Source: Azadirachta indica (Eukaryota > Streptophyta > Magnoliopsida > Sapindales > Meliaceae). From it: a stretch of DNA of 64,000 nt. The stretch is taken from positions 8,268,913 to 8,332,912 of the forward strand of contig CM040450.1 of the NCBI GenBank assembly GCA_022749755.1, given 5' to 3'. The notes under the pieces are model-generated. The model had not been told where the DNA came from, ran no database searches, and saw nothing but the letters and a program-made list of their open reading frames with translations. Shown here piece after piece: positions 33,078-45,608 of the stretch. The position numbers and the translations under genes were made by a program. How positions within the stretch are numbered: the stretch's first letter is position 1; every line of letters starts with the position of its first letter.

Positions 33078-35789
33078 ATGTTAGGCTTGATTAATATAAT
33101 TCAATAGCACAACTTTATTGAATTGTTGATATTTTGAAGCATTTAAGGAATCTTCATCATGTGTTTTTTAATAAATTACATTTATAATTGATCTATATTA
33201 AATAAGAAGTCTGCACCTAATTCAAGTGAAATTAACCTCTACAAATTTTTAAGAGAAAACTGACCTTTACAGTAGATGAGAGGAATTGAGGGCATGAGCA
33301 GTGACCACTTGTGTTAAGGGTGATCGGTGAAAAACTTTTCTCTTATTACTTTTAAAAATAAAAATTACCCGGTTTGAGCATAGATGTACAAGCATTGATA
33401 TCACTAATACATTATTATTATTATTGTTGTTGTTGTTGTTGTTGTTGTTTTTGGTTAATTTATAAAATTATTATATCAATTTTACTCATAAAGATTTTTG
33501 ACAAAAAAATTTCTAAAGTTTATTGAAAATCACATTTTGATTCATCAAGATTGTATTTTTTTCATCGAAATTTTTACTCTATTAGATTTTTCTTGGGAAA
33601 GAACTGAAAATAACTCATTTTTACCCCATAAAATCGAATACTCCCTTTACAAAATGTTAGTCAAAAATGCCTTTTATTGCTTATTTCAGACAAAAATATC
33701 CGCATATCCAAAATTTATAAAAACACTTTCGAGTTGTTATAATAACTCAAAAGTTAAGTTTTAATAATTTTGGGTATTAGGGATATTTTTATCCAAAAAG
33801 CTTAAAATTAGGTCTTTTTAAATAACATTTTGTTTTGTGAGTATTTTTTAATTGTGGGGGTAAAAATAGGGTATATTTTGTTAAATCCTATTTTTCTTTA
33901 ATGAAGATTAAATATAATCATTTAAAGTAATAGATATCTAAAGAGCAGCACTATAACAACCAAAACATTTCTGTTGATTTGACCTTCCTACTTTATTTAT
34001 TATGTTTGTATTTCACAGAAGTATAAGGGCTTTTTTTTTTTTTTTTGGATTATAGATAAGTATCCAAGTTGCTGGTCTCTTACTTGTAGCAAATGTGTAA
34101 AAATAACAATAGAAAGACTTTCTTTTGTTTTAGTATTTAAATGCATAATTTTAACCATTTCCTAAATTCTTCCGTATCACTATATCAACCATATCCTAAA
34201 TTCTTCTATATTTACTTTTGGGCTAACAGGCTATAAAACTAATTAAATTACTTTTCAATAAAAAATTTTATGTTTAAAAAAAATCTGATGAAAAATATTT
34301 TACAAACTTATTGATGTCATATGTATATACATAACAAATGAAATTGTATATTTAAATAAATAGTATTTGAAAAACAATTAAATCTTAATTTACTTACTAA
34401 ATGAATACTTATTATAATTTAATTTGATTCACATAGACATAAATATATATGTATAAATAATCCTTAAATATGTAAAAATCTATTTGTAATAGTTGTTAAT
34501 TGATTAACAATTTAATTTGAAGAAGGTGGTGAATTTGATAGCAAGACCTTCATTATCACTTAGTTCCATATCTGAAAACAAAAAAGTAATTTCAATATTA
34601 TAACATTTGAATTTGGGGTAGCAACATTTTAGTTCTTGAACTTTGGCAAAACAATAAAATAGAACATAGTTTAACAAATTTTAATATTTTTATTCCTGCT
34701 GTTATGACAGAGTTATGAAAGTGTTAAAGTCAAGCACAAAATAGAAATTTGTTTTTATTTTTCTTCATCTTTTCTAGAAAAACAACCTAATGAGATTAGT
34801 TTGGACTTGTCTGAAGACATCTGCTATCACTGCTACTACTTTTGTAATATTTAATACAGCATGACACTCAAAATATGAGTTTACAATGTGTAAAACGAAA
34901 TAATCCTAATAACAATGTAAAGGAGCATAAAGGTTTTATTGATGGATCGTAATTATTGAAGAATTAGATCAATATTGAAGAGACTAGCTTGCAGTGATAT
35001 TTAATATGTTCGTTTGCAATATGATGAATCCAAAGCTGCGAAAAAGTGTTTTTTAAGTTTAAAATAACCAAGTTGAGGTCAATGGATCTAAGAAAGACAA
35101 TGGGACATTATGAAGTACTTTAAAACCGTTTTAGACAATGGAAAAGTAGTCAAAAATAAGCAAAGGCTACTAGTGTTGCTGCGAAGAAGATGCTCTTCAA
35201 GGTTGTGTTTGCTAAGGGATTTTAGCTAATGAATCTCTTTTTGCTTAAACGCAGAAACATGAATCCTTATATAGTGTGTGACGTGGAGTTATAGTCAAAT
35301 ATAACTAATCCATACAATCCTATTATTTTAATGCAAGTCACATTTCTAAGATAAGACTCTATCTATAATTTAAATTAGTATAATTTAACCTACTTACAAG
35401 AAATGTTTTAAAAACTTATATTTGAAATAAAACACTTATTCTAATTAATCCCAATTAAAATGAAATATTTATTTTAATTAACCTTACGTTAATTAAAATA
35501 AAGTTTTAGATTTTTGTGTTCCTTATGCATTAATCCTTATGCATTAATCTAAGTATATAATAAATATTTTAGACCTAAATTTTTCAAGTAGGCTAGAATA
35601 GGCTTAGAACATTATATTGTTTTGGGTGAGACATGAGCCTACTTTTACCTTTCACATCACATCTCAATATTTGAATTCTAATGATTAGCCTGGATTTACT
35701 TGTGTCTTTTTACATATTATGTAGACAAAAAAACGTAATTTAGCTTGAGCTTGGGCTCAAATCCAAGGCCAATTTTCATGTATCAACAA
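33078..35789. mobile_element. 2.7 kb insertion of unidentified type, ending CAACA
   Basis: Absent from repeat copy B. The left edge reads ctcATGA then TGTTAGGC; the right edge reads TATCAACA then ATGATATT, so a TG...CA element with a 4-5 bp duplication (ATGA) is possible. The last 540 bp or so (35250-35789) resemble 52665-53220 in inverse orientation (GCTTGAGCTTGG, TATCAACAA and TAGATAAGACTC-like blocks). I could not find a matching terminal repeat at the left edge. No protein-coding frame was recognised. Confidence 0.4.
33415..33452. repeat. ATT/TTG trinucleotide microsatellite
   Basis: A run of ATT repeats passes into about nine TTG/TGT triplets. Non-coding. Confidence 0.85.
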
Positions 35790-36346
35790 TGATATTATAC
35801 CTTTTTCTATATTGAATTAAGTTATTCATTTTTAACTTATTTATTTTATTTTTTTTAATCTAAGAATTCATTTTTCAATAATTCTTGGTTTATTTAAATC
35901 AATTTTCAAACTTCAAAAATATAAAATGAGAAAAATAAAAATTGTATTAATAACATTTATTTACTAATTACTATTTATAAATTACAATTAAATATTTTAA
36001 ATATTTTATTTTATTTAAAAAATTTAGACTATTGGGTTGGTCGACTACTGCCAGCGGACTAGCCAGCGGGTCTAACATGGCTCGCATGAGCCGGGTTAGA
36101 CTATACATTTGTAGAGTGAGATCAGGCTGGCCTGTCACTATTGTAAGAGCCTAGACCAGCCCAACACATGACTCACATTGGCCACATTTTCATGAGTCAG
36201 ATTGGTAGACCTATTTACCACCACTAATTTTATCGAGACAAAACTTATCTGCAATTCTTTGTATGCTTTTCTACGTGATCCTTAAACCTCGACAATCTGA
36301 AACAAAATCTTAAATAAAAAAATGGGTGAATGCTAATTATCTCTCT

Positions 36347-36555
36347 ATTTTTTCGGTCAATATCCCATTACCCCCTATTTTTTTATAATACTCTATCACT
36401 CCTGATTTTTTTTTAATTTTATCTTTTAATTTAATCAATTTATAAATAACAAAAATTAAAAATATTAAAAATATTAAAGAATAAAATTAAAATTAAAAAA
36501 TATGAGAAATTACAAAAAATATAGGGGAGTAATGGACCATCGACTGAAATTTCGC
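36347..36555. mobile_element. Short MITE-like element with about 40-bp inverted ends
   Basis: The left end (CGGTCAATATCCCATTACCC, then CCTATTTTTT) is the inverse of the right end (AAAAAATATAGGGGAGTAAT, then GGACCATCGACTG) with few mismatches. The centre is AT-rich. It ends about ten bases before the ATG of ArgJ copy A and has no counterpart before copy B. Confidence 0.6.
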
Positions 36556-38476
36556 CTAAAAAAAATGTATTCATGCACTCACCACCTCTTCGCTAAACCC
36601 ACCGGAAAATTGGCTCCAAAGGTCAGTCATTGAACGGTAAAGTTTTTGTGATTCACCTCGCGTTAAAAGCAGGAAAATATTCAACATCAAAAGTTTTATA
36701 ATTGCAGATTATTATCCCAACTGCTTCGTCTCAGTGAGATTTTAGAAGGTTTGCCGTTACGTCGTGGTTGAGGGAGGCTTCGAATTATATACCGGAGGTT
36801 CCAATCCTCCTCCCTGATGGGCCATGGAAGCAAGTGAGTCAGCTACTAGTTTATTTTCATCTTCTAAAGTACTTTGATGCTTCATAAAAGCAGCTTTCAT
36901 ATTAATCTTAGTGTTATACTGTTTTGAGTTTATTTCCCTTTTTTTTCTTTTTTTCCTTTCTTTTTTAAATTTACCTAGTAAATTGAATTTATTGCAATTA
37001 TAGAATATCTACATTTTCTTTAAAAAAAATATATGTTCCTATCGGAAATTTGAGCAATTTTGAGTGTAATTTTTGATTTTATTTCCTATATTGCTACATA
37101 AAATTGCTCGAACCCTTTAGGCAGATGCTGACCTCTGCACTGTATTTCACTTGTTGGTGTGTCATCATCACCTGAAGTAATTCATGTTATTAATTCTTGG
37201 TAATGGCTTGGGAGTGTAGATTCCTGGTGGAGTGACGGCAGCAGAGGGGTTTAGCGCAGCAGCTATTTACGGCGGTTTGCGCCCCAAAGGAAAGAGACCT
37301 GATCTTGCTCTTGTTGTTTGCGATGTTGATGCATTATCTGCAGGTTAGCTTTCATTTTGCTGGTTTGAAAAACTGTATATGCTGACTGCTTTAGATTTAG
37401 TGTATGTATATGCCTTCAAGCTATGCAATTTAAGTATTTAACTTTTCTGAGTTGCATGTGCTTGAAATATGTGCTTGAATATTTCATTAAGGAAATGGAC
37501 TTATTAGGATAAGTCAACTTGTCCATTTATTTAATTTTTCTTTCCAGGTGCATTCACTACAAATGCGGTTGCAGCTGCACCAGTGTTTTACTGCAAAATG
37601 GTGTTAGTTGTTTCAAAAACAGTATGTGGGAACAAAACACTTTGGACTCCTTAATGATAGTCTGAGAAAGAGAAATGAACTTTCAGCAAGCATTGCTCTT
37701 GTGATATAATAAACTAAAATTAATCGGTGCAACAATTCATCGATATTCTGTCAAACCCCAAATGCTATTCTTTAAAATTTGTTTAATTATTCACTAATGG
37801 CTCAGTTTCTTACTTGCAGGCCCGTGCAGTGTTAATAAATGCTGGCCAAGCCAATGCAGCTACGGTAAGCTGTCACAATAGTGAGATGTTTCATTTATCC
37901 TTCTTGTCCATACACCACGTGCTTACTCTTTTCTCTTGGAAGTCTATGAAAACTTAATGTTTTTCCATGTCTGATCTTGGATGGATTATGCGAAATGTGA
38001 TTCTGTAACTCACACTCATACTTAGCTGTTATTGGGAGACTGAACTGATTGACCTAGTATTAAATGACTAACTGGCCTTTTAATGTTGTCAGGGTAATGC
38101 AGGCTACCAGGATCTTATTGAATGTGCCAACGCTGTTGCCACTGTTTGTGCCTTCAGATCTTTTGAGCTTCATTTTTATGGGAGTCTGGTACATGCTATA
38201 TTCATGTTCACATGTTAATGTAATTACTATATTTCCAGCTACTTAAAGTGAGGCCTCAGGATGTTTTAATTGAATCCACTGGTGTAATTGGTCAAAGAAT
38301 AAAGAAGGTATACAGCATTACTGTATATATGTTCTATAAGCTATGTTGATCATGTTGTTGCACATACGCCTTCTAGAAAGTTTACAGTTTGCATTATATT
38401 TTTCTGTCCAAACATTTTAGTGTTTTAATTGCTTTATCGATGTATGGTTTTACAGAATTGATATGTCTTATAATTC

Positions 38477-39326
38477 TGATGCAAATACGGATGCACACAA
38501 GAGCAATGATCCAATTCAGCTACCTAATGGTCCCGTTACAAGAGCAAGGATGAAGAAATTCAAAGATGCATTGAATGGGATGATTCAAGGTTTGTGGGAT
38601 GATCTTACAACAATTCAAGAGTGTAAGAAAGAGTCAAATATCAAGCTTGGACTTCAAGACAATAATCAGAGCTTGATAACATTGACACAAGTACAAGAAG
38701 GCAAAACCTGAAGATTAAAGCTTTTACGGAATTCAACTTCTCAAATTTGTATAAGACCATATTCGAACGATGTCTCAAGGCTAAGCAAGCATGTTCAAGT
38801 TCTTTTAATTGCAGTTCGAATCAGATCGTTATCATGATGCAAGTTTCGGATTCCATGTGCCAGTTTGGGCTAAGTTGCTGTTCAAACCCATCATCTATTT
38901 TAATCTTATTTATAAACATATATTTATAATTTGTTATGTGTTTGGGCTGTTAATGGTAATTATTAAGCTCAAATTCAGTTTATTTTATTTAAAGTTAGAA
39001 TAAGTTTAATTTTGTGGCCAAACACTCCAATTAGGGTTACTTATCTCCTGTACCCTTATATATTCAGCCACATGCTCCCATGGAGGCAGCAATTACTTTT
39101 CTTGAATGAAATTAAATTGAGAGTGTTTTCTCTTATTTTGATTCTTGCTTGAATCAAGGTTCTTACAATCAAAGCTAATTACTTTGAGGGTATTTATTCT
39201 AAAGTTCTATTTCACAAGTTGAAATTGGGTTACAGACTTGGGTGAATTTGATTTAACTTTCCAAAAAGTTGCTTCCATGCATAAAGATATTGGGTCTCAA
39301 GTTTAATATACTCGGGGTTCGTTTCA
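38477..39326 (+). repeat. 5' LTR of the gypsy element
   Basis: It runs from TGATGCAAATACGG to GGGTTCGTTTCA. The first 235 bases are also coding in the 3' copy, which explains a short open frame at 38463-38711 ending in the same codons as pol. A TATA-like stretch (CCCTTATATATTCAGCC) lies near 39052-39068, suggesting the start of transcription. Confidence 0.95.
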
Positions 39327-39329
39327 GTT

Positions 39330-39341
39330 TGGTATCAGAGC
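39330..39341 (+). other. tRNA-Met primer-binding site of the gypsy element
   Basis: TGGTATCAGAGC is an exact match to the common plant initiator tRNA-Met primer site, three bases after the LTR. Confidence 0.95.
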
Positions 39342-40170
39342 TACGGCTCTAAATCAGGTTATATCGTCTTCCAAATTTGTTTATTTGTTTCTTTAGTTTC
39401 TGAGTCTGTTTTGCTTCAATTCCATTTATTTTCGTTTTTATGTCTATCATATCAAAAAAAAAAAAAAGAAGAGGGTTTCCTTTCAATTCACAGCAAGTCA
39501 AGTTTAGGTTGTATCAATCTCCAATTCGGTTGATTTAGTCTTTGTCTATTCGTTTCTTTTCTGTCTGTGTCTATTTATTTTTGTTTAGTCACTCCTACGT
39601 GTTTGGAGGTAAAAATAAAAATAAAAAAAATAAAAAAAAAAAAGAGAGAAAAAGCAAAGCCTTTGGCTAAGAGAAGAAAAAAAAAAGGGGGGGGGCCAGG
39701 TGTTAAACGAAAATAAGGAAAATAAAAAGAAAAATCATATTGCTTCAAGGAGTTTGACCAAATCAAGCCTACATTCCAAAACAAGCTTTCTAATCTTTCC
39801 ATAATTTTTGGTTGACTTTCCTATTCCTGTATTGATTTTTTTTTCTTTTCTTTGTTCTTAATCTTTCCTTTATCATTTCTAAAAATCTATTTCCTAGTCC
39901 TTGTGCTTTCCCAGTTTGTTGCCTATCTAAATTAGTTTTATTTTACTTTTCATTGTATTTAGTAAGTTTGTATAAATTTTGATTTTTTGCAACTATTCTT
40001 AATAAGAGAATTAGAGTGGAAAAAGGCTTAATGTGAGCTCATCTAGAGAAAAGCCATAAAATTAAGTGTGAAACACGAGCGAACTTGAGTGATAACATTA
40101 CTTGAGTGAAACACGTGAAGGAGTGAAGTGAGAAAATTATTCTTTGGCTTTACTAACTTTGTCTTGAAGG
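39342..40170 (+). other. Untranslated leader of the gypsy element
   Basis: About 830 bases without a conserved frame. It includes purine-rich and poly-A/poly-G tracts (39605-39700) that create artificial minus-strand frames. Confidence 0.7.
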
Positions 40171-43100
40171 ATGAGTGGACAAGCAAGAAATCCACAAAGT
40201 GAGATAGATCGATTCCAAGCTTTAACCGAGTTGTTGCAAGCCATGGATAGAAAATATGGAGAGTTGGTTGATAGAATGGAGAGGCTGGAGGTTTCAACCA
40301 CAAGGGGGCAGCCACCTAATGCTCCTAATCCAACCATGCAAACTAGGCGAGTTCCGAGAAGAGCTCAATTAGATGATGGCTTTAATGATAGTGAATCGCT
40401 TGATGACAATGGAGAGGAAGAAGAGGTGAGACCGAGGGTAAGAAACAATAACAATAGCAACAGTGGGGTCAAACTGAAAATTCCACCATTTTATGGAAGA
40501 ATGGATCCTAAGGCATACTTAGATTAGGAAACGAAGATTGAATTAGTGTTTGATTGCAATGACTACACTGAATCCAAGAAGTTGAAGCTTGCCGTGGCTG
40601 TTTTTTAAGCTTATGCTATTACTTGGTGGGATGATACTAAGCAAAAGCGAAGGAGAAATAGGGAAAGGCCCATTGAAGAGTGGAGAGATCTAAAATCCAT
40701 CATGCGCAAGAGATTTGTACCAAGCTACTACTATAGAGAATTGTATAATCGACTTCAAAATCTCACTCAAGGGTCTAAGAGTGTTGAGGAATACTACAAG
40801 GAGATGGAGGTAGCAATGATAAGAGCAAATGTAGAGGAAGATAATGAGGCTACAATGGCAAGATTTCTCAATGGTTTGAACAAAGAGATTTCTAATGTGG
40901 TTGAATTGCAGCCATATATAGAGCTAAAAGACTTGCTTCACCTTGCATTGAAGGTTGAGAAGCAACTGAAAAAGAGAGGTCGTACAAGTCAGTTTTCCTC
41001 CTATACTTCTGCATTCAAATCAAATTGGAGGAAAGATGATAAGGCTTCGTCATCCAAGCCTAAAATCGAATCCAAAGAGTTTCCCAAAACATCCAACTCA
41101 AGCAAAGACAAGGGTAAGTTTGATTCTACTACTAACACCAGAAATATTAAATGTTTTAAATGTCAAGGTGTAGGACATTACAAGCGGGATTGCCCAAATC
41201 AAAGAACCATATTCATGCTTGAAGGAGAGTACTATTTGGCCAGTGAAGAGGAGAATGAATAAGAGACGATGCCAACTCTTGAAGATGCAAGTGATGAAGA
41301 AGAGGATGAGCAATTTACTATGGCAGAAAGTGGTAAGGCTGTTGTATCAAGAAGAGTTTTGAATATGCAAGTCCAACAGGAAGAATGTGATCAAAGAGAG
41401 AATCTCTTCCATACTAGGTGTCTTGTAAAGGATAGGGTTTGTGATGTGATAATTGATGGTGGCAGTGTAACTAATGTTGCTAGTACTACTCTTGTAGAAA
41501 AGTTAGGGTTACCTACTTTAAAACATCTACATCCTTACAAGTTGAAGTGGCTTAATGATTGTGGGGAAATTAGGGTGACAAAGCAAGTTCTTGTTGCCTT
41601 CAAAATAGGCAAGTATAGAGATGAGTTGTTGTTTGATGTAGTGCCCATGCATGCTGGCCATCTCTTGTTGGGACGCCCTTGGCAATTTGACAGAAGGGTG
41701 TTACATAATAGTTTTACAAATCATTATACTTTTGAGAAGGATGGCAAGAAAATTACTCTTGTACCACTTTCACCTAAAGAAGTTTATGAGGGTGAGCTTA
41801 GAAGAATGCAAAGTCAGAGAGAAAACAAGGGTGAGGAAAAAAGAGTGAGTGAAGTTGTAACAAAGGAGGGTAAGTTTTCAAAAGAAAAGAGTGGCAAAAA
41901 GAATGAGAAAGAAAAACAAGTGAGTTCGAATGGAGAGAGGCAGAATTCAAATGAGGGAAAAAGAGTGGAGAAAAAAGAAACAATTGAGTGTAAAAAGAAA
42001 CAAGTGAGCTTTTATGCAAAAAGGAGTGATATTAGGGTGGCTTGGTTTTCCAACAAAAGTATACTTGTACTTATGTACAAGGAACTTTACTTAAACACTA
42101 ATGACCTTAATACTTCTTTGCCTACTGCATTTGTTTCTCTTTTACAGGCTTATGAAGATGTTTTTCCCGAGGAGGTGCCCAATGAATTGCCGCCCATTAG
42201 GGGTATCGAGCATCATATTGATTTTATTCCTGGAGCTTCAATTCCAAATAAATCAGCCTATAGGAGTAATCCCGAGGAGACAAAGGAGCTTCAAAGGCAA
42301 GTTGAGAAGTTGTTAACAAAGGGATATGTTAGAGAAAGTATGAGTCCATGTGCTGTTCCTGTTCTATTGGTACCTAAGAAAGATGGCTCTTGGCGTATGT
42401 GTGTTGATTGTCGTGCAATTAATAACATTACGGTAAAGTATCGCCATCCTATTCCTAGGCTAGATGATATGCTTGATGAATTATATGGTTCTACTATCTT
42501 TAGCAAAATTGATTTGAAAAGTGGGTATCATCAAATTCGCATGAGAGAGGGTGATGAGTGGAAAACTGCATTCAAAACAAAATATGGTCTGTATGAATGG
42601 TTAGTTATGCCTTTTGGTTTAACTAATGCACCTAGTACTTTCATAAGGCTTATGAATCATGTTTTGAAAGATTTAATTGGAAAATTTGTTGTTGTATACT
42701 TTGATGATATCCTTGTATATTCCAAAAATTAGAATGAACATGTAGAACATTTAAGGGCTGTACTTGATATTTTGAGGAAAGAAAAGTTATATGCTAACTT
42801 TAAAAAGTGTTCTTTTTGTTTAGATCGAATTGTGTTTTTAGGTTTCGTGGTAAGTGTTCAAGGCGTTGAAGTTGATGAAGAGAAGGTAAGTGATATTAAA
42901 AATTGGCCTACTCCTAAATCGGTAAGTGAGGTAAGAAGTTTTCATGGATTGGCTAGTTTTTATAGACGGTTTATAAAAGATTTTAGCACCATTGCGGTAC
43001 CCCTTACAGAGGTAATTAAAAAGAATTGTACTTTTAAGTGGGACAAAGAACAAGAGCATGCATTTACTTTATTGAAAGATAAGTTTTGTAAGGCACCCAT

Positions 43101-44994
43101 TCTTGCCTTGCCTAACTTTGCTAATACTTTTGAACTTGAATGTGATGCATCAGGATTGGGCATTGGGGCTGTTCTTATGCAGGAAAAGAGGCCAATTGCC
43201 TACTTTACTGAAAAGCTCCATGGCGCCTCATTGAATTATCCTACTTACGACAAAGAGCTTTATGCTTTGGTTAGAGCTTTGGAAAATTGGCAGCATTACA
43301 TATGGCCTAAGGAATTTGTTATTCATACTGACCATCAATCTTTGAAGTTCATTAAAAGTCAAGGTAAGTTGAACAAACGACATGCCAAATAGGTCGAATT
43401 TATTGAGACTTTTCCTTATGTGATTAAATACAAGCAAGGTAAAGATAATGTTGTGGCTGGTGCACTTTCAAGGAGGTATACTTTACTTAATGCTTTAGAT
43501 GCAAGAATGCTTGGATTTGAACATATTAAAACTCTTTATGATGATGATACTGACTTTTTTAGCATTTTCAAAGCACGTGAGAAAGCTACATATGGTAAGT
43601 TCTATAGAATGGATGGGTTTTTGTTTAAAGAAAATAAATTGTGCATACCTATTTGTTCTCTGAGAGAATTGCTTGTAAAAGAGTCTCATGGGGGTGGTTT
43701 AATGGGACATTTTGGCATTACAAAAACTTTAGACACTTTAGATGAACACTTCTATTGGCCAAAAATGAAAAATAATGTGCAAAAAGTTTGTGATAGATGT
43801 GTTGTGTGCAAACAAGCTAAATCTAAAGTTTTAAATCAAGGTTTGTATACTCCTTTACTTGTTTCTAGTGAACCTTGGACTAATATTTCCATGGATTTTG
43901 TTTTGGGTTTACCTAGATCGAAAAAGGAAAAAGATTCTATTTTTGTAGTGGTTGATAGGTTTTCCAAGATGTCACATTTTATACCTTATAATAAAACTGA
44001 TGATGCCACTAATATTGCAAATCTATTCTTTAGGGAAGTAGTGCGTTTGCATGGCATTCCAAAAACTATAATTAGTGATAGAGATGTGAAGTTTCTAAGT
44101 CATTTTTGGAAAGTTTTGTGGAGTAAATTGGGTACTAAATTGTTGTATTCTACTACTTGTCACCCACAAACTGATGGTCAAACAGAAGTTGTGAATAGGA
44201 CTTTGGGAACTTTGTTGCGTGCTATTGTCCAAAAGAATTTGAAGAATTGGGAAGAGTGCATTCCATTTGTTGAATTCACATATAATAGAGTTGTGCATTC
44301 TACTACTGGTTTTTCACCATTTGAAATTGTTTATGGTTTTAACCCACTAACCCCTTTGGATTTAGTTCCTTTACCTTGTGATGAAAGAACTAGCTTAGAT
44401 GGGAAAACAAAGGTAGAATTGGTGAGAAAACTACATGCAGATGTGCGCAAGAACATTGAAAAGAAGAATCAACAAATTACAAGCCAAGTAAACAAAGGAC
44501 GAAGGCACGTTGTATTCGAGCCTGGTGATTGGGTTTGGGTACATATACGAAAGGAAAGGTTTCCAACTCAAAGGAAGTCAAAGCTACATCCAAGAAGAGA
44601 TGGTCCCTTTCAAGTTGTTGAGAAGATCAATGATAATGCCTATAAATTGGATCTTCCTGGTGAGTATATTGTGAATGCAACTTTTAATGTGGCTGATCTT
44701 TCTCCTTTTGATGTAGATGGTGAAGATTCGTGGACGAATCATCTTGAGGAGCGAGGGAATGATGCAAATACGGATGCACACAAGAGCAATGATCCAATTC
44801 AGCTACCTAATGGTCCCGTTACAAGAGCAAGAATGAAGAAATTCAAAGATGCATTGAATGGGATGATTCAAGATTTGTGGGATGATCTTACAACAATTCA
44901 AGAGTGTAAGAAAGAGTCAAATATCAAGCTTGGACTTCAAGACAATAATCAGAGCTTGGTAACATTGACACAAGTACAAGAAGGCAAAACTTGA
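40171..44994 (+). pseudogene. Gypsy gag-pol polyprotein with five premature stops
   Basis: Starts MSGQARNPQSEIDRF. Gag has a coiled coil (about 40200-40300) and a CCHC knuckle CFKCQGVGHYKRDC at 41152-41193. Protease: [13 protein letters not shown] near 41454. [11 protein letters not shown], catalytic Asps at 42703-42708. RNase [15 protein letters not shown] and VIHTDHQSL. Integrase: HHCC finger ending CDRCVVC, then [18 protein letters not shown] and the conserved Glu in QTEVVNRT. The tail reads PFDVDGED, then through the polypurine tract into the 3' LTR, ending at 44994. All segments share one frame, broken by stops at about 40525 (TAG), 40606 (TAA), 41260 (TAA), 42730 (TAG) and 43390 (TAG). 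At 40525 and 43390 a Trp codon is expected. The tail with [15 protein letters not shown] is common in plant chromovirus-type gypsy elements; the exact lineage is not certain. Confidence 0.93.
44746..44759 (+). other. Polypurine tract of the gypsy element, inside the pol frame
   Basis: GAGGAGCGAGGGAA directly precedes the 3' LTR and would prime plus-strand DNA synthesis. It is also translated, as Glu-Glu-Arg-Gly-Asn. Confidence 0.85.
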
Positions 44995-45608
44995 AGATTA
45001 AAGCTTCTACGGAATTCAACTTCTCAAATTTGTATAAGACCATATTCGAACGATGTCTCAAGGCTAAGCAAGCATGTTCAAGTTCTTTTAATTGCGATTC
45101 GAATCAGATAGTCATCATGATGCAAGTTTCGGATTCCATGTGCCAGTTTGGGCTAAGTTGTTGTTCAAACCCATCATCTATTTTAGTCTTATTTATAAAC
45201 ATATATTTATAATTTGTTATGTGTTTGGGCTGTTAATGGTAATTATTAAGCCCAAATCAGTTTATTTTATTTAAAGTTAGAATAAGTTTAATTTTGTGGC
45301 CAAACACTCCAATTAGGGTTACTTATCTCCTGTACCCTTATATATTCAGCCACATGCTCCCATGGAGGCAGCAATTACTTTTCTTGAATGAAATTAAATT
45401 GAGAGTGTTTTCTCTTATTTTGATTCTTACTTGAATCAAGGTTGTTACAATCAAAGCTAATTACTTTGAGGGTATTTATTCTAAAGTTCTATTTCACAAG
45501 TTGAAATTGGGTTACAGACTTGGGTGAATCTGATTTAGCTTTCCAAGAAGTTGCTTCCATGCGTAAAGATATTGGGTCTCAAGTTTAATACACTCGGGGT
45601 TCGTATCA
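44760..45608 (+). repeat. 3' LTR of the gypsy element
   Basis: Starts TGATGCAAAT, ends TTCGTATCA; aligned end to end with the 5' LTR. The last 78 or so codons of pol lie in it. Confidence 0.95.

Larger units (their letters stand above)
31870..36235. repeat. Dispersed repeat R2, copy A (relative at 56655-58000), split by two insertions
   Basis: The parts 31870-32700, 32959-33077 and 35785-36235 align in order with 56655-58000. Shared blocks are GGGCGGTGCTTG, a poly-A run, ATTTATATCAAT repeats, TCAATTTCTCAAATAATTAA, AATAATCTCTTGTAT, and the GC-richer end with ACTATTGGGTTGG and TCTAGACCAGCC. The interruptions, 32699-32958 and about 33078-35789, are missing from copy B and so are insertions in A or deletions in B. 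It is non-coding, with both copies just upstream of an ArgJ sequence. Confidence 0.65.
38477..45608 (+). mobile_element. Ty3/gypsy LTR retrotransposon inserted in ArgJ intron 7, young
   Basis: LTRs of 850 and 849 bp, primer-binding site, gag-pol and polypurine tract are all present in 7,132 bp. The 5-bp sequence AATTC lies directly before the left LTR (38472-38476) and directly after the right LTR (45609-45613), a perfect target duplication. I count about 20 mismatches and one indel between the LTRs (near 97.6% identity). With a commonly used plant rate of about 1.3e-8 per site per year, that is on the order of a million years. Orientation is the same as the host gene. The insertion point is 12 bases before exon 8. 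Confidence 0.95.

Noticed and set aside
39575..40337. Minus-strand open frames in the gypsy leader and gag
   Set aside because: Shadows of purine-rich leader DNA and of the gag frame on the plus strand.
38477..45608. Idea that the gypsy element and the ArgJ exons form a functional fusion gene
   Set aside because: Pol has stops, the LTR carries its own termination region, and the downstream exon lacks an acceptor AG; no sign of a joined frame.
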